Source: Pseudomonadota bacterium (lineage in GTDB: Bacteria; Pseudomonadota; Gammaproteobacteria; UBA5335). Taken from it: DNA of 64,000 nucleotides. The position numbers were made by a program, and so were the translations under genes. Of this stretch, positions 36,042 to 44,591 are shown piece by piece; positions within the stretch are counted from its first letter, which is position 1, and every line of letters starts with the position of its first letter. Where the stretch lies: NCBI GenBank assembly GCA_034189865.1, contig JAXHTV010000013.1:1-64000 (forward strand), given 5' to 3'. The notes under the pieces were generated by a model, which made no database searches, was not told where the DNA came from, and saw only the letters and a list, made by a program, of their open reading frames with translations.

Positions 36042-36058
36042 CGCCCCCGAATGGTGCA
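36042..36058. promoter_or_regulatory. NtrC-like enhancer site (weak)
   Basis: The right half TGGTGCA is a perfect NtrC half-site. The left half, CGCCC in place of TGCAC, matches at three of five positions with correct 17-base geometry. It lies about 180 bases upstream of the proposed sigma54 start, within the reach of an enhancer-binding protein. One good half-site can occur by chance. Confidence 0.25.
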
Positions 36059-36213
36059 ACGACGTGATGCCCGGCTGCGCTGTCGGTGGGGTGAGCGGTG
36101 ACTGTTTCTTGGCGGTTGGTTCTTGACGCTTACCGATGCCGGGCCGTTGTTGTCGGCGTATTCAGCCGTTAGGATGGCGCCAGCAAATCACAGCGGGGAG
36201 GCGCACTCGGCGG

Positions 36214-37251
36214 ATGGAAGCAGACCTTTTCGACTTATGCGAAGCCAGTGGTACCCACGAAACCCATTTCCGGGTCGACCCGGAAACGGGAATGCGGGCG
36301 ATCATTGCGATTCACAGCACCACGTTGGGCCCGGCGCTGGGCGGTTGTCGATTCAGGGCCTATCCGGATACCACCCATGCCGTACAAGATGCCTTAAGAC
36401 TGGCCCGCGGTATGAGCTACAAAGCGGCCATGAGCGGTCTTCCTTTGGGCGGGGGCAAGGCGGTGATGTTATATCCGGAACAGACGTTTGATCGCGCACG
36501 GCTGTTTACTGCCTTCGGACGTTTCGTCGAATCCTTAGGGGGGCGCTATATCACGGCAGTGGATAGCGGAAGCTCCGTTGCGGACATGGACGTGATCGGC
36601 GCTGTGACCCCGCACGTCAGCTGCACGTCCCAAGGCGGACACGGCGATCCGTCTTCGCACACCGCCTACGGGGTTCTCCGTGCGATGGCCTCTGCCGCGG
36701 CATACCGGTTTGGTGATCCCGACTTGGCAGGTCGGCATGTCGCTATCCAGGGTGTTGGCAATGTCGGTTACCATCTCGCCGGTCTGCTCCACCAACAGGG
36801 TGCACAACTGACGGTGGCCGATACGGATAACGAACGCGTGGCACGCTGTGTCCGTGAGTTTTCTGCTGACGCGGTATCGTCCAAAGATATTCTGAGTGTC
36901 GATTGCGACATCCTGGCCCCCTGCGCCATGGGCGCGGTACTTGACGCCTCGACCGTAGACACGATTAGAGCAAAGGTGATCGGGGGTGGTGCGAATAACC
37001 AGCTGGCGGAACCCGAGATGGGCCGGATTCTCCAGCGACGGGGCGTTTTATATATACCGGACTACGTTGCCAACGCCGGTGGCATTATTCAAATTATGGG
37101 CGCTTATCGAGGTGAGTCGCCCACCGATACGAGACGGCGCCTCTCGGCCATCTACGAAACCGTGTCGTCTGTCATCGAGTATGCAGAGCGACACCATCTG
37201 GCGATGAGCGATGCGGCGGACCAAATGGCGGCCGCCAAGATCGGCGAGTAA
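36214..37251 (+). CDS. Leucine/phenylalanine dehydrogenase family protein
   Basis: A 345-residue Glu/Leu/Phe/Val dehydrogenase. The substrate-binding lysine region (ARGMSYKAAMSGLPLGGGKAV, about residues 67-87) and the NAD-binding loop GVGNVG near residue 177 are intact. Enzymes of this family deaminate branched-chain or aromatic amino acids to 2-oxoacids with NAD+. The start is uncertain: ATG 36214 begins the conserved part, with a GGGGAGG about 13 bases upstream; the frame is open another 26 codons. The gene is convergent with the SDR gene. Confidence 0.85.
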   Translation: MEADLFDLCEASGTHETHFRVDPETGMRAIIAIHSTTLGPALGGCRFRAYPDTTHAVQDALRLARGMSYKAAMSGLPLGGGKAVMLYPEQTFDRARLFTAFGRFVESLGGRYITAVDSGSSVADMDVIGAVTPHVSCTSQGGHGDPSSHTAYGVLRAMASAAAYRFGDPDLAGRHVAIQGVGNVGYHLAGLLHQQGAQLTVADTDNERVARCVREFSADAVSSKDILSVDCDILAPCAMGAVLDASTVDTIRAKVIGGGANNQLAEPEMGRILQRRGVLYIPDYVANAGGIIQIMGAYRGESPTDTRRRLSAIYETVSSVIEYAERHHLAMSDAADQMAAAKIGE

Positions 37252-37312
37252 GGTCCATTGCCTTTCGCCGACATGGAATGTCTGGGCGGCGTATTCTCCT
37301 GCTGGCGATCTG

Positions 37313-38089
37313 TCAGGGCTTATTCGAAAGCCCACCGTCGAGCGGAATCACGGTTCCCGTGACGAATGCACCGGCGCGCGAGGAGAGAAAAATCGCCATG
37401 CCGGCCACGTCCTCTGGCGTACCGATGCGCCCTAACGGGATTTGTTTGGCCATGGCTTTTTCCATCGACGGATTATCCAGCATGAAGGAGGTCATTTTGG
37501 TGTGAAATGGCCCCGGCGCGATGGCGTTGACGGTGATGTGTTTCGGGGCCAGTTCGTTGGCCAGCAAGTGGGTGACATGGTGAAGAGCGGCCTTGCTGGC
37601 CGAGTATGCGTAAGCTTGCATGATGTCGGTGCGCATCCCGGCAATTGAACCGGTATTGATCACCCGCGCGGGATCCTCGAGCGTACCGGCGGCTTTGAGT
37701 TGGGGCAGAAGTTCACGGGTGAGCGTGAACGGCGCTTTGACGTTCAACCCCAGGACTTTGTCCCACGCTTTATCGGGATATTCCGCCAGGGGGGCGCCCC
37801 ATGTCGTTCCGGCATTGTTGATTAGGATATGGAGCTTCTCTTCCCGCTCCCGAAATGAATTGGCTAAGGCCTGAATACCCGCTTCTCGTGACAGGTCGGC
37901 GCTCAGGCCGATGCATTCGCCGCTTTCGGCCAGCTTGTTGGCGGCATGGGCGACGGCATCGGCTTTTCGCGAAACGATATAGACCTTGGCGCCCGCTTCG
38001 ACCATGCCCTGGGCGATCATCAATCCGATGCCGCGTGATCCCCCGGTAATCAGAGCCGTTTTTCCCCGAATATTGAACAGATCGTTCAT
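37313..38089 (-). CDS. Short-chain dehydrogenase/reductase (SDR)
   Basis: A 258-residue classical SDR. The cofactor loop TGGSRGIG is at residues 15-22, NNAG near residue 91, the catalytic S in NTGSIAG near 147, YSASK near 162 and the C-terminal PLDGGLSNKP. An arginine (SRK, near 41) after the second strand suggests NADPH preference. The closest general resemblance is to eukaryotic-like acetoin or gluconate-type reductases and to 3-oxoacyl-ACP-reductase-like SDRs. The substrate cannot be told. It stands alone. Confidence 0.88.
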   Translation of the reverse strand: MNDLFNIRGKTALITGGSRGIGLMIAQGMVEAGAKVYIVSRKADAVAHAANKLAESGECIGLSADLSREAGIQALANSFREREEKLHILINNAGTTWGAPLAEYPDKAWDKVLGLNVKAPFTLTRELLPQLKAAGTLEDPARVINTGSIAGMRTDIMQAYAYSASKAALHHVTHLLANELAPKHITVNAIAPGPFHTKMTSFMLDNPSMEKAMAKQIPLGRIGTPEDVAGMAIFLSSRAGAFVTGTVIPLDGGLSNKP

Positions 38090-38316
38090 AGAACATCCTC
38101 GTTGAGTGTTTCGCTCTTGATCCCGGCGAAGTCACGTGTCTTCAGCCTATGGGCGCGGTTCGAATCATGCCCTGTCGCCCGATTAGAATCCGGCAATATG
38201 ATCGGACAGTTCGCTGGATTAATCATTATAATTTCAATCGTTTACGAATCTGATAGCCGGTGCGGACGGTGGCTTTCGAGTTCTCGATATCATCAGCAAA
38301 TCGATACCGTATCGGT

Positions 38317-38658
38317 TCACCCGAATACCGCAAGCAGTAGCGCAATCAATCCTGCGTAGCCCAGTGATCCGTGTGCCAAGGCGACGATGAGCGGTCGTTC
38401 TTTGCCTCGGTAAACGATCCCGAAAAGAAATGCGCCGCCGACCATGGCGGCTGCAAATATCCCGAAGGCGATCCAGCCCATCATGTTGCCGGTTTCACTG
38501 AGTTGAGCCATCAGTAGCACGATCAGCCCCGCGCCGCCGGCAATGGCGTGCATCACGGGCCAATTGCCGGGGATGGGATCTTTGCGCGCAATACGCAGTG
38601 TCATCAGCGAACCGAAACCTGCCACAGCGGCGAAAATCACAACGGCCAAGATATCCAT
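38317..38658 (-). CDS. Small four-helix membrane protein with internal repeat, unknown
   Basis: A 113-residue protein with four membrane helices. The second and fourth helices share a pattern: VMHAIAGGAGLIVLL and ALAHGSLGYAGLIALLL. Each has a histidine at the start and G-x2-AGLI in the middle, which suggests an internal duplication. Paired histidines in helices could bind haem or a metal, but nothing proves this. I do not recognise a family. It lies between the SDR gene and the divergent diguanylate cyclase pair. Confidence 0.55.
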   Translation of the reverse strand: MDILAVVIFAAVAGFGSLMTLRIARKDPIPGNWPVMHAIAGGAGLIVLLMAQLSETGNMMGWIAFGIFAAAMVGGAFLFGIVYRGKERPLIVALAHGSLGYAGLIALLLAVFG

Positions 38659-38878
38659 ATGTGCTGTCTCCTACTAGAACAATGTGTCTGTGTGCACAAG
38701 GCTAGGTTAACCCTCCGCCCAAGACAAGCGGCACGGGCAGAACCATCTTCGGTATCAAGGAACCTGGGAAAGCATCCGCTAACTCATTAGTAAACGCGTT
38801 CGCGTTGACAGACAAGCAGCGGCAAAGACCGCGCCGAGAGAGGGATAGAAGAATCCAAGACTTTGTGAGGATAAAAAT

Positions 38879-40132
38879 TTGGAGACGCAATCCAACCTAG
38901 AAAGAAAAAGAAAGGTTGCGCAACGAGCATCATTGACGAGCATTGGCATTTGGGTGGCGGTACTGACTCTACATGCCGCTGGGGCCCGCTATGGTCTGAC
39001 CCAAATGACCTTTATCCAGTCCGGCGCCATCGTGGCTGTCGCACTGTCTGTCATCCTGCTTCATCAACTGTATTTCCGGACCCGGATGTGTCTGGTGGTT
39101 CCGCTTGCTTTCAAAACGGTGGGTACATTGAATCTGGTCGCGCAGGGAATTTGCGGCATGGTTCTGGTGTGGTTCGACCGGTTCAGCTACCTGACATTGA
39201 TTCTGCTCACGATGGGGGTGCCGGCCGCCCCGGCGTTTTTGGGGCTCAACTATGGTTTTCGCGGAACCATTGCGGTGTTGGGTTTGCTGATGCCGTTACT
39301 CATAGTGGTATACGCATTGATTCCCGACAACTCCACGACGACCGATCCGAAGATCTTTTTGTTTTTCCTCGCAGCGTGGATTGTGAACTGGACCATCGGC
39401 GCCATCGTCAATGGTCACAACATCCGCAAGAAATATCTGATCCTCAATCTGTTTAAGGAGCAGCAAGACAACAACCGGACGATTCAGGAACAGAATCAAC
39501 GCCTGGATGAGAAAACCAAGGCGTTGGAGCAGGCGAATGCGCGGTTGCGCTATATGTCCATGGTCGATGGCCTGACCGGCGTTGCAAATCGGCGCCACTT
39601 TGATGAAACGTTACAAGACGAATGGGGGCGAGCCGTTCGCCAGCAAGCTGCTCGGCAACCACGTAAATCGGACACAAAGCCGGAAATGCTGTCGCTGTTG
39701 CTGATCGACATCGACTTTTTCAAAGAGTTTAACGACCACTATGGCCACCTGGCTGGCGATGACTGTCTGCGGCAGGTTGCCCGCACCCTGGTTTCAAGCT
39801 TGAAGCGCTCCAGTGATTTGGCCGCCCGCTACGGTGGGGAAGAATTTGCCGTACTGTTGCCGGGCACGCCACCGGAGGGTGCGCTCAAGGTGGCAGAACG
39901 AATCCGTCGAAGGATTGAGATGCTGCGCATTCCCCATGAAGCCTCGAATGTTTCGGATGTCGTGACGGTCAGTCTGGGTATGGCGACGCGATTTGAAATC
40001 AAAGAAAGTGCCCCGGGTGAATTGATCGAAATGGCAGATCGGGCCTTGTATCGGGCCAAAGCGAGCGGGCGCAACTGCTGCGTGTCAGCGGATATTGACA
40101 GCGGCGCCAGCGACAATACGACTTTTGCTTAA
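38879..40132 (+). CDS. Membrane diguanylate cyclase, tandem copy 1
   Basis: A 417-residue protein. Five or six membrane helices (about residues 18-185) are followed by a coiled coil with EQNQRLDEKTKALEQANARL, then a GGDEF domain. The active site is GGEEF with an intact RxxD inhibitory site (RSSD) five residues before it, and DGLTGVANRRHFDE opens the domain. It should synthesise c-di-GMP under control of the membrane part, whose ligand is unknown. The start is a TTG at 38879 with GAGG about 9 bases upstream; no ATG is available before the first helix. Its closest relative in the window is the next gene. Confidence 0.88.
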   Translation: METQSNLERKRKVAQRASLTSIGIWVAVLTLHAAGARYGLTQMTFIQSGAIVAVALSVILLHQLYFRTRMCLVVPLAFKTVGTLNLVAQGICGMVLVWFDRFSYLTLILLTMGVPAAPAFLGLNYGFRGTIAVLGLLMPLLIVVYALIPDNSTTTDPKIFLFFLAAWIVNWTIGAIVNGHNIRKKYLILNLFKEQQDNNRTIQEQNQRLDEKTKALEQANARLRYMSMVDGLTGVANRRHFDETLQDEWGRAVRQQAARQPRKSDTKPEMLSLLLIDIDFFKEFNDHYGHLAGDDCLRQVARTLVSSLKRSSDLAARYGGEEFAVLLPGTPPEGALKVAERIRRRIEMLRIPHEASNVSDVVTVSLGMATRFEIKESAPGELIEMADRALYRAKASGRNCCVSADIDSGASDNTTFA

Positions 40133-40303
40133 GGCCTGATGATCGGCATGGCGCTGTATGCACGGGGGTTAAGTTTCTCGGCGGTTAGCCGACCAAATCG
40201 TAGATTGGCCCGCTCGGAAATCTAATATCCGAAGGTGCAGACATGACTTGGCAACCGGCAATCATTCCCTGTATATCAATAACGTAGAAAAAAGAGGACT
40301 TGG

Positions 40304-41572
40304 GTGGATTCAAACCCCGATCATGATCAGGCGGTCAACCGAAAGCGCCGCACTGCACGCCGGGCGGCGTTGACCGCCAGCTTCGTTTGGATCTTGGTCG
40401 CGGGTCTTCACGCGGTCACGCGGGAATTGGGTTTGGCCTCCATGAGTTACGCCACGGCCGCCACGTTTTACCTGCTTGGCGCCACCTATATCCTTATCCA
40501 ATACAGCTATTTCCGCAGCCCGCTTTGCGTGGCGTTGCCGCTCCGTTTCAACGTGGTCAGTTTTTGGGGGCTATGCTTGCATGCCGGGACGGGTATGCTG
40601 ATGTTTATCGCCGATGGTTTTAGCTACTTCACCATCGTGGGTATTACCATGGTCCTCCCGGCTGGCCCGGCATTCATCGGGCTAAACTATGGGTTTCTCG
40701 GATCGCTCGCGGGCGGGGTTGTCGTTCTGAGCTTTCCGGCTTTGGGTTATCTGTTGGTGCCCCATCACGAAATGACCATGTCACCGTTGCTGTTCTGGCT
40801 GTTTATGGTGGCATGGGCCACCGCGTGGACGATTCAGTCCATCGCTAACGGCAACAACAGCAAGAAAAAGTATTTGATCGTCGATTTGTTCAAACAGCAG
40901 AAAGATAACAATCGGATCATTGAAGAACAAAATCAGCGGCTCGACGATAAAACCACGCAATTGGAGCGAGCCAACAACGCCCTTCGGTATATGTCGATGG
41001 TGGATGGGTTGACCCTGGTTCCCAATCGGCGCCGTTTCGACGAAGTTCTCCATGACGAGTGGCGTCGCGCCACCCGGCATCACGTCGGGCGACAGTTCAA
41101 TGGCCGTGGATCAGAGCCGGAGTCGGTGTCTCTGGTACTGATCGATATCGACCACTTCAAACAATACAACGATCACTATGGGCATCTCGCCGGCGATGAG
41201 TGCCTTCGGCGAGTCGCGAAAACCGTCGCCGACAGTCTCAACCGATGCGGCGATTTGGTTGCGCGCTACGGCGGCGAAGAGTTCGCGGTGCTGTTGCCCT
41301 CGACCACGATCGAGGGTGCGGTGGCCATTGCCGAGCGAATTAGAGCGGCGGTGGAGGCCCTGTCGATCCCCCATCATGGCTCGGTCACAAGCGACCACGT
41401 CACTATCAGCCTGGGCGTGGCCGGTATGGATCAAATCGAAGAGTCGGTGCCTTCGAATTTGGTCGAACGTGCGGATCGCGCACTCTATGAAGCCAAAGCG
41501 AACGGACGCAATCAGGTCGCGCAGTACGATCCCTACACCTCGCGCGGCGACGGTATGGCATTGGTTGAGTGA
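40304..41572 (+). CDS. Membrane diguanylate cyclase, tandem copy 2
   Basis: A 422-residue paralogue of the preceding cyclase with the same architecture throughout: five or six N-terminal helices, the matching coiled coil (EQNQRLDDKTTQLERANNAL) and a GGDEF domain with GGEEF and RxxD (RCGD). The domain opening reads DGLTLVPNRRRFDE, where the usual glycine of LTG is a leucine. That change lies near the substrate pocket and may alter activity, though the catalytic motif is intact. GTG 40304 has GAGGA 6-7 bases upstream. The pair is separated by 171 bases and probably arose by duplication. Confidence 0.85.
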   Translation: MDSNPDHDQAVNRKRRTARRAALTASFVWILVAGLHAVTRELGLASMSYATAATFYLLGATYILIQYSYFRSPLCVALPLRFNVVSFWGLCLHAGTGMLMFIADGFSYFTIVGITMVLPAGPAFIGLNYGFLGSLAGGVVVLSFPALGYLLVPHHEMTMSPLLFWLFMVAWATAWTIQSIANGNNSKKKYLIVDLFKQQKDNNRIIEEQNQRLDDKTTQLERANNALRYMSMVDGLTLVPNRRRFDEVLHDEWRRATRHHVGRQFNGRGSEPESVSLVLIDIDHFKQYNDHYGHLAGDECLRRVAKTVADSLNRCGDLVARYGGEEFAVLLPSTTIEGAVAIAERIRAAVEALSIPHHGSVTSDHVTISLGVAGMDQIEESVPSNLVERADRALYEAKANGRNQVAQYDPYTSRGDGMALVE

Positions 41573-41775
41573 GGGCCGGAATCAGCTGGCGTGGTTGTTT
41601 ATGGCTCGTTCAGTGAGTCTAAAGCCAGCGGCCTTGCACGCGCATTTCCCTTTCTTTCTCCTTGATTTCCCGCACCTTTGGACCGTTGAGGGTCGTTTCT
41701 CCCGGCGGGGTGGAGTGCGGCTCGTCATCCCGCTTGATCAGAATCGCTAAGGACAACCGCCCCGGGCTGGGTGTC

Positions 41776-43110
41776 TTAGAGTCCGAAACTCAATTGCAGT
41801 CCGGCGCCGTATTCACCTGATCCTCCCATCACCGATGCGTCCAAACCGAATTTCCAAAGACGCAGCCCCAAACCGGCGGTCAGAACGTCGCCGCTGGAGG
41901 CGTTGTTTTGCATATTGTGACGATAGCCGGCTCGGAGTTTCAGCCAATCCCACATCGATAGTTCCCCGCCCACGGAGACAAACTGGGTCGATCGATCCAA
42001 TGTGCCAAGGGGGTCGTTTTTGACCATATCCAGATCCAGCGCCACCTCAAACTCGGTGGTCTGATACATGAGGCCGAGCCGGACCTGTGGCTTGATGTGC
42101 AATCGGTTACCGAGCACGGTTTTGTAATCGTGAGCGATCAGGTTCTTGGCTACCAAGCCTACACGCCAGTGCTCTCCGAGTTCCTTGATCGCGCCAATGT
42201 CCAGATTAACGTCTTCGTAGACTTTGCGGCCTTGATCGAAATCGATATCGGCCTCAGCGACGGTCTGGACGTAATCGAAGGTTTGTATCTGTTGGGCTTT
42301 GGGCGAAATGCCCAATGTCAGTCCGCTCCAGTGATCGAAGCGACGGGCGACGGACAGGCCGATTTCGCGTATTACCGCACCTCGGTAGTTAACGGTCGAT
42401 CGCAATAGTTCTTCCGGCGGGACCGGTGGCGGCAATCCCAAAGAAACCGACTTCCGGATGGCGCGCAGAATGCGTTGATCGCGTTCGTCGTAGAATGCCT
42501 GGGCGTTGGCCAGCGCCTGGGCCCCGGCAAACAGCGACAGGCCCAGTTTGGGATTCGAACGGGCCAATGCGAGGCCAACAAAGGCGTCCAGTTCGACAAG
42601 GTCGTGGTTGAGTTCCACGAGTTGGCGTTGTAAGTCGTCCAGTGCAGCGAGCGCCGCGTCGGTATCGATCGCAGTACTGGTGTTGAGTAAGGTGTCTAAG
42701 ACTTCCACGGCGCCGACGACAAGCGCTCCTCGGTCGATGGGCCAACCGCTCGCCAATACACCGTCGGCGAACTCTTCCACCGCTTGTTCCACACTGTCGG
42801 TATCAATCGCGTCGCTGACGCGCTCGAGACGGTCGAACGTGTCCTGGATATCATCGATTTCGGCAATGGCTTCCCCTTGGTCCGACACGCGGGCGACCGC
42901 TGTAGGCAGGAGTATCGAGTAGCGGGTCGTGGATTCGCCGCTTGCGACCAGTGCGGGATTGTAAAACCCGGCCACCGCGGTATCTGCGGAGACCACGCCG
43001 GTACCGCCCATGCCCTGTGATCGTGAATCGTAGATGCCAAAGGGCGCGGCCGAGGCCGCCGGGAGGCCAAGGGCCAAGCACGCGAGCAGCGCGCACGACC
43101 GAAAATACAT
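41776..43110 (-). CDS. TraF-like (PF13729 type) outer-membrane protein, array copy 3
   Basis: A 444-residue protein with a signal peptide cleaved near residue 21 (AASA). The mature start PFGIYDSRSQGMGGTGVVSA is followed by FYNPAL, then a helical, charged insert (about residues 75-190) and a C-terminal barrel-like half rich in alternating strands that ends in SFGL. The family is often labelled conjugal transfer TraF, but here there is no transfer system; it resembles FadL-type outer-membrane barrels. YVQTVAEADIDFDQGRK is a family landmark. The helical insert is larger here than in the other two copies. It is the last in transcription order of three tandem paralogues. Confidence 0.75.
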   Translation of the reverse strand: MYFRSCALLACLALGLPAASAAPFGIYDSRSQGMGGTGVVSADTAVAGFYNPALVASGESTTRYSILLPTAVARVSDQGEAIAEIDDIQDTFDRLERVSDAIDTDSVEQAVEEFADGVLASGWPIDRGALVVGAVEVLDTLLNTSTAIDTDAALAALDDLQRQLVELNHDLVELDAFVGLALARSNPKLGLSLFAGAQALANAQAFYDERDQRILRAIRKSVSLGLPPPVPPEELLRSTVNYRGAVIREIGLSVARRFDHWSGLTLGISPKAQQIQTFDYVQTVAEADIDFDQGRKVYEDVNLDIGAIKELGEHWRVGLVAKNLIAHDYKTVLGNRLHIKPQVRLGLMYQTTEFEVALDLDMVKNDPLGTLDRSTQFVSVGGELSMWDWLKLRAGYRHNMQNNASSGDVLTAGLGLRLWKFGLDASVMGGSGEYGAGLQLSFGL

Positions 43111-43238
43111 GAGATTCTCTCCCCCGCACTACGCGGAGTTTGTTATTCCTTGTTCTCTATATATCGGTCGAAGGGCGGGGCAAGTTGAGGCGTCTTATGC
43201 CCGGGTCGAGAGCGGGGGAAAGCTTACATCATTGAGTT

Positions 43239-43271
43239 ATCTGCCCTTTCGCTCGATGCGAAAGGGCAGAT
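43239..43271 (-). terminator. Perfect 14-bp stem hairpin between TraF-like copies
   Basis: ATCTGCCCTTTCGC pairs exactly with GCGAAAGGGCAGAT across a 5-base loop. The hairpin begins 45 bases after the stop of copy 2 on the minus strand. There is no T-run behind it, so it may be an imperfect terminator, a 3' stabiliser or an attenuator for copy 3. Confidence 0.5.
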
Positions 43272-43316
43272 ATGTGAACGCGTTAGCAAGGGTTGCCAGT
43301 GTGAGCTTCGGCTACC

Positions 43317-44528
43317 TTAAAGGCGGAAGCCGGTTTGGAGCCCGACGGCGTACTCGTCATTACCGACCATTCCGGCGAAATCGAGGTGGAGGCCCAGTAC
43401 CTGGAAGCCGAATCCGGCCGTGAACAACTCTTCGTTGTAGTCGCTGTCGGCAAGATTTGCTCGATAGCCGGCCCTGAGTTTCAGGGTGTTCAGCAGGTTC
43501 AGCTCGGCGCCTACGGAGGCGTACTGCGTTTTACTGTCGAGCGGGCCCAGCGGGTCGTTTTCTATCACGTCCACATCGCCGGTCAAGGTTACGGTGCCGG
43601 TGTCCCAGGCCAATCCCAGGCGAGCTTGTGGCTCGATGCGAATGGTATTGCCGCGGACGGTTTCATAGCTGTCGGAGATCAGGTTTTTTCCCACCAGACC
43701 GATTTTCAGTCGGTCCGTCAGTGCTTTGGCGATTCCCAGGTCTACATTAAAGTCATCGTAGTCCCGGCGCCCCTCGTCGACATCCAGCTCGGCTTCGGCG
43801 ACGGTCTGGACGTAGTCGAACGTCGCGATTCGAGTGTATTTTGGCGTAATACCGACGGCCAGGTCGCCGATCCAAGGGATGTCGAAATTACGGGCAAAGG
43901 CGATGCCCGCTTCACCGATCACGGCGCCGGTGTATTGGACCTCTGAATCCAGCAGTTGCTCAGGGTCCTCGGCCAGTTCGTAGACGATCGTCGAAAAAAC
44001 CGGGACATCCAAAAAGCGCAGATCGCGCTCGGCGACATTGACTTGCGCGCCAACCAAGCCCCGGGCGTCTGCGAACACGGAAATGCCCCACCGTTTGGAT
44101 GGAACGCCCACGGTAAATCCCACCAGGGCTTCGGCCTCGACTCGGTCGCCGTCGGCTTTTCGAAGTAATCGCTCCAACTCATTTATATCATCAAATGTTT
44201 GGGGGGCGTCGTCGACGGAATCCACCGCCTCCAAGCGATCGAGGACGTCCTGAAGTTCATCCAGGTCATCGCGGAACTTGTCCTTGTCAGACACTCGCAC
44301 GCCGATGATGGGCAAGGCCAGTGCGAAATCTTCCTCGGAACGGGCGGCGGCCAGCAGGGCCGGGTTGAAAAATGCCGCGTTGCTGGCGTTCCCCGCAGCG
44401 ACCCCGCTGCCTCCCATCGCCTGAGATCGGGGGTCGTAGCTGCTGAACGGTAGCGCGGAAGCGACCGAGGTAAAAAGGCAAAGACCGATCGCGGTTATCT
44501 GTTTGGAGCGAGTGATGATCGTTTGCAT
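43317..44528 (-). CDS. TraF-like outer-membrane protein, array copy 2
   Basis: A 403-residue paralogue of its neighbours. A signal peptide (cleavage near ASA, residue 25) and the start LPFSSYDPRSQAMGGSGVAA lead into FFNPALL and a shorter helical insert (DDLDELQDVLDRLEAV). The common YVQTVAEAELDVDEGRRDYD and the barrel half end in TGFRL. ATG 44528 is preferred because it begins directly before the signal peptide; the frame is open another 13 codons. It starts 64 bases after the stop of copy 1. Substrate is unknown; a hydrophobic-compound channel or structural outer-membrane role are options. Confidence 0.75.
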   Translation of the reverse strand: MQTIITRSKQITAIGLCLFTSVASALPFSSYDPRSQAMGGSGVAAGNASNAAFFNPALLAAARSEEDFALALPIIGVRVSDKDKFRDDLDELQDVLDRLEAVDSVDDAPQTFDDINELERLLRKADGDRVEAEALVGFTVGVPSKRWGISVFADARGLVGAQVNVAERDLRFLDVPVFSTIVYELAEDPEQLLDSEVQYTGAVIGEAGIAFARNFDIPWIGDLAVGITPKYTRIATFDYVQTVAEAELDVDEGRRDYDDFNVDLGIAKALTDRLKIGLVGKNLISDSYETVRGNTIRIEPQARLGLAWDTGTVTLTGDVDVIENDPLGPLDSKTQYASVGAELNLLNTLKLRAGYRANLADSDYNEELFTAGFGFQVLGLHLDFAGMVGNDEYAVGLQTGFRL

Positions 44529-44591
44529 AAAGTGTCCATTGCCTCCGAATCGGCACATTGGGGTCAAGAGAGGTCACGGGTTGCCCGTGGG

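Larger units (their letters stand above)
35687..36213. other. Divergent intergenic region upstream of yeaG and the dehydrogenase gene
   Basis: About 527 bases between two divergent genes. Apart from the sigma54-like and NtrC-like elements listed separately, I see no convincing gene; short open frames run through the stretch but have no ribosome sites or recognisable content. The plus-strand dehydrogenase promoter must also lie here, but I found no clear one. Confidence 0.5.
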
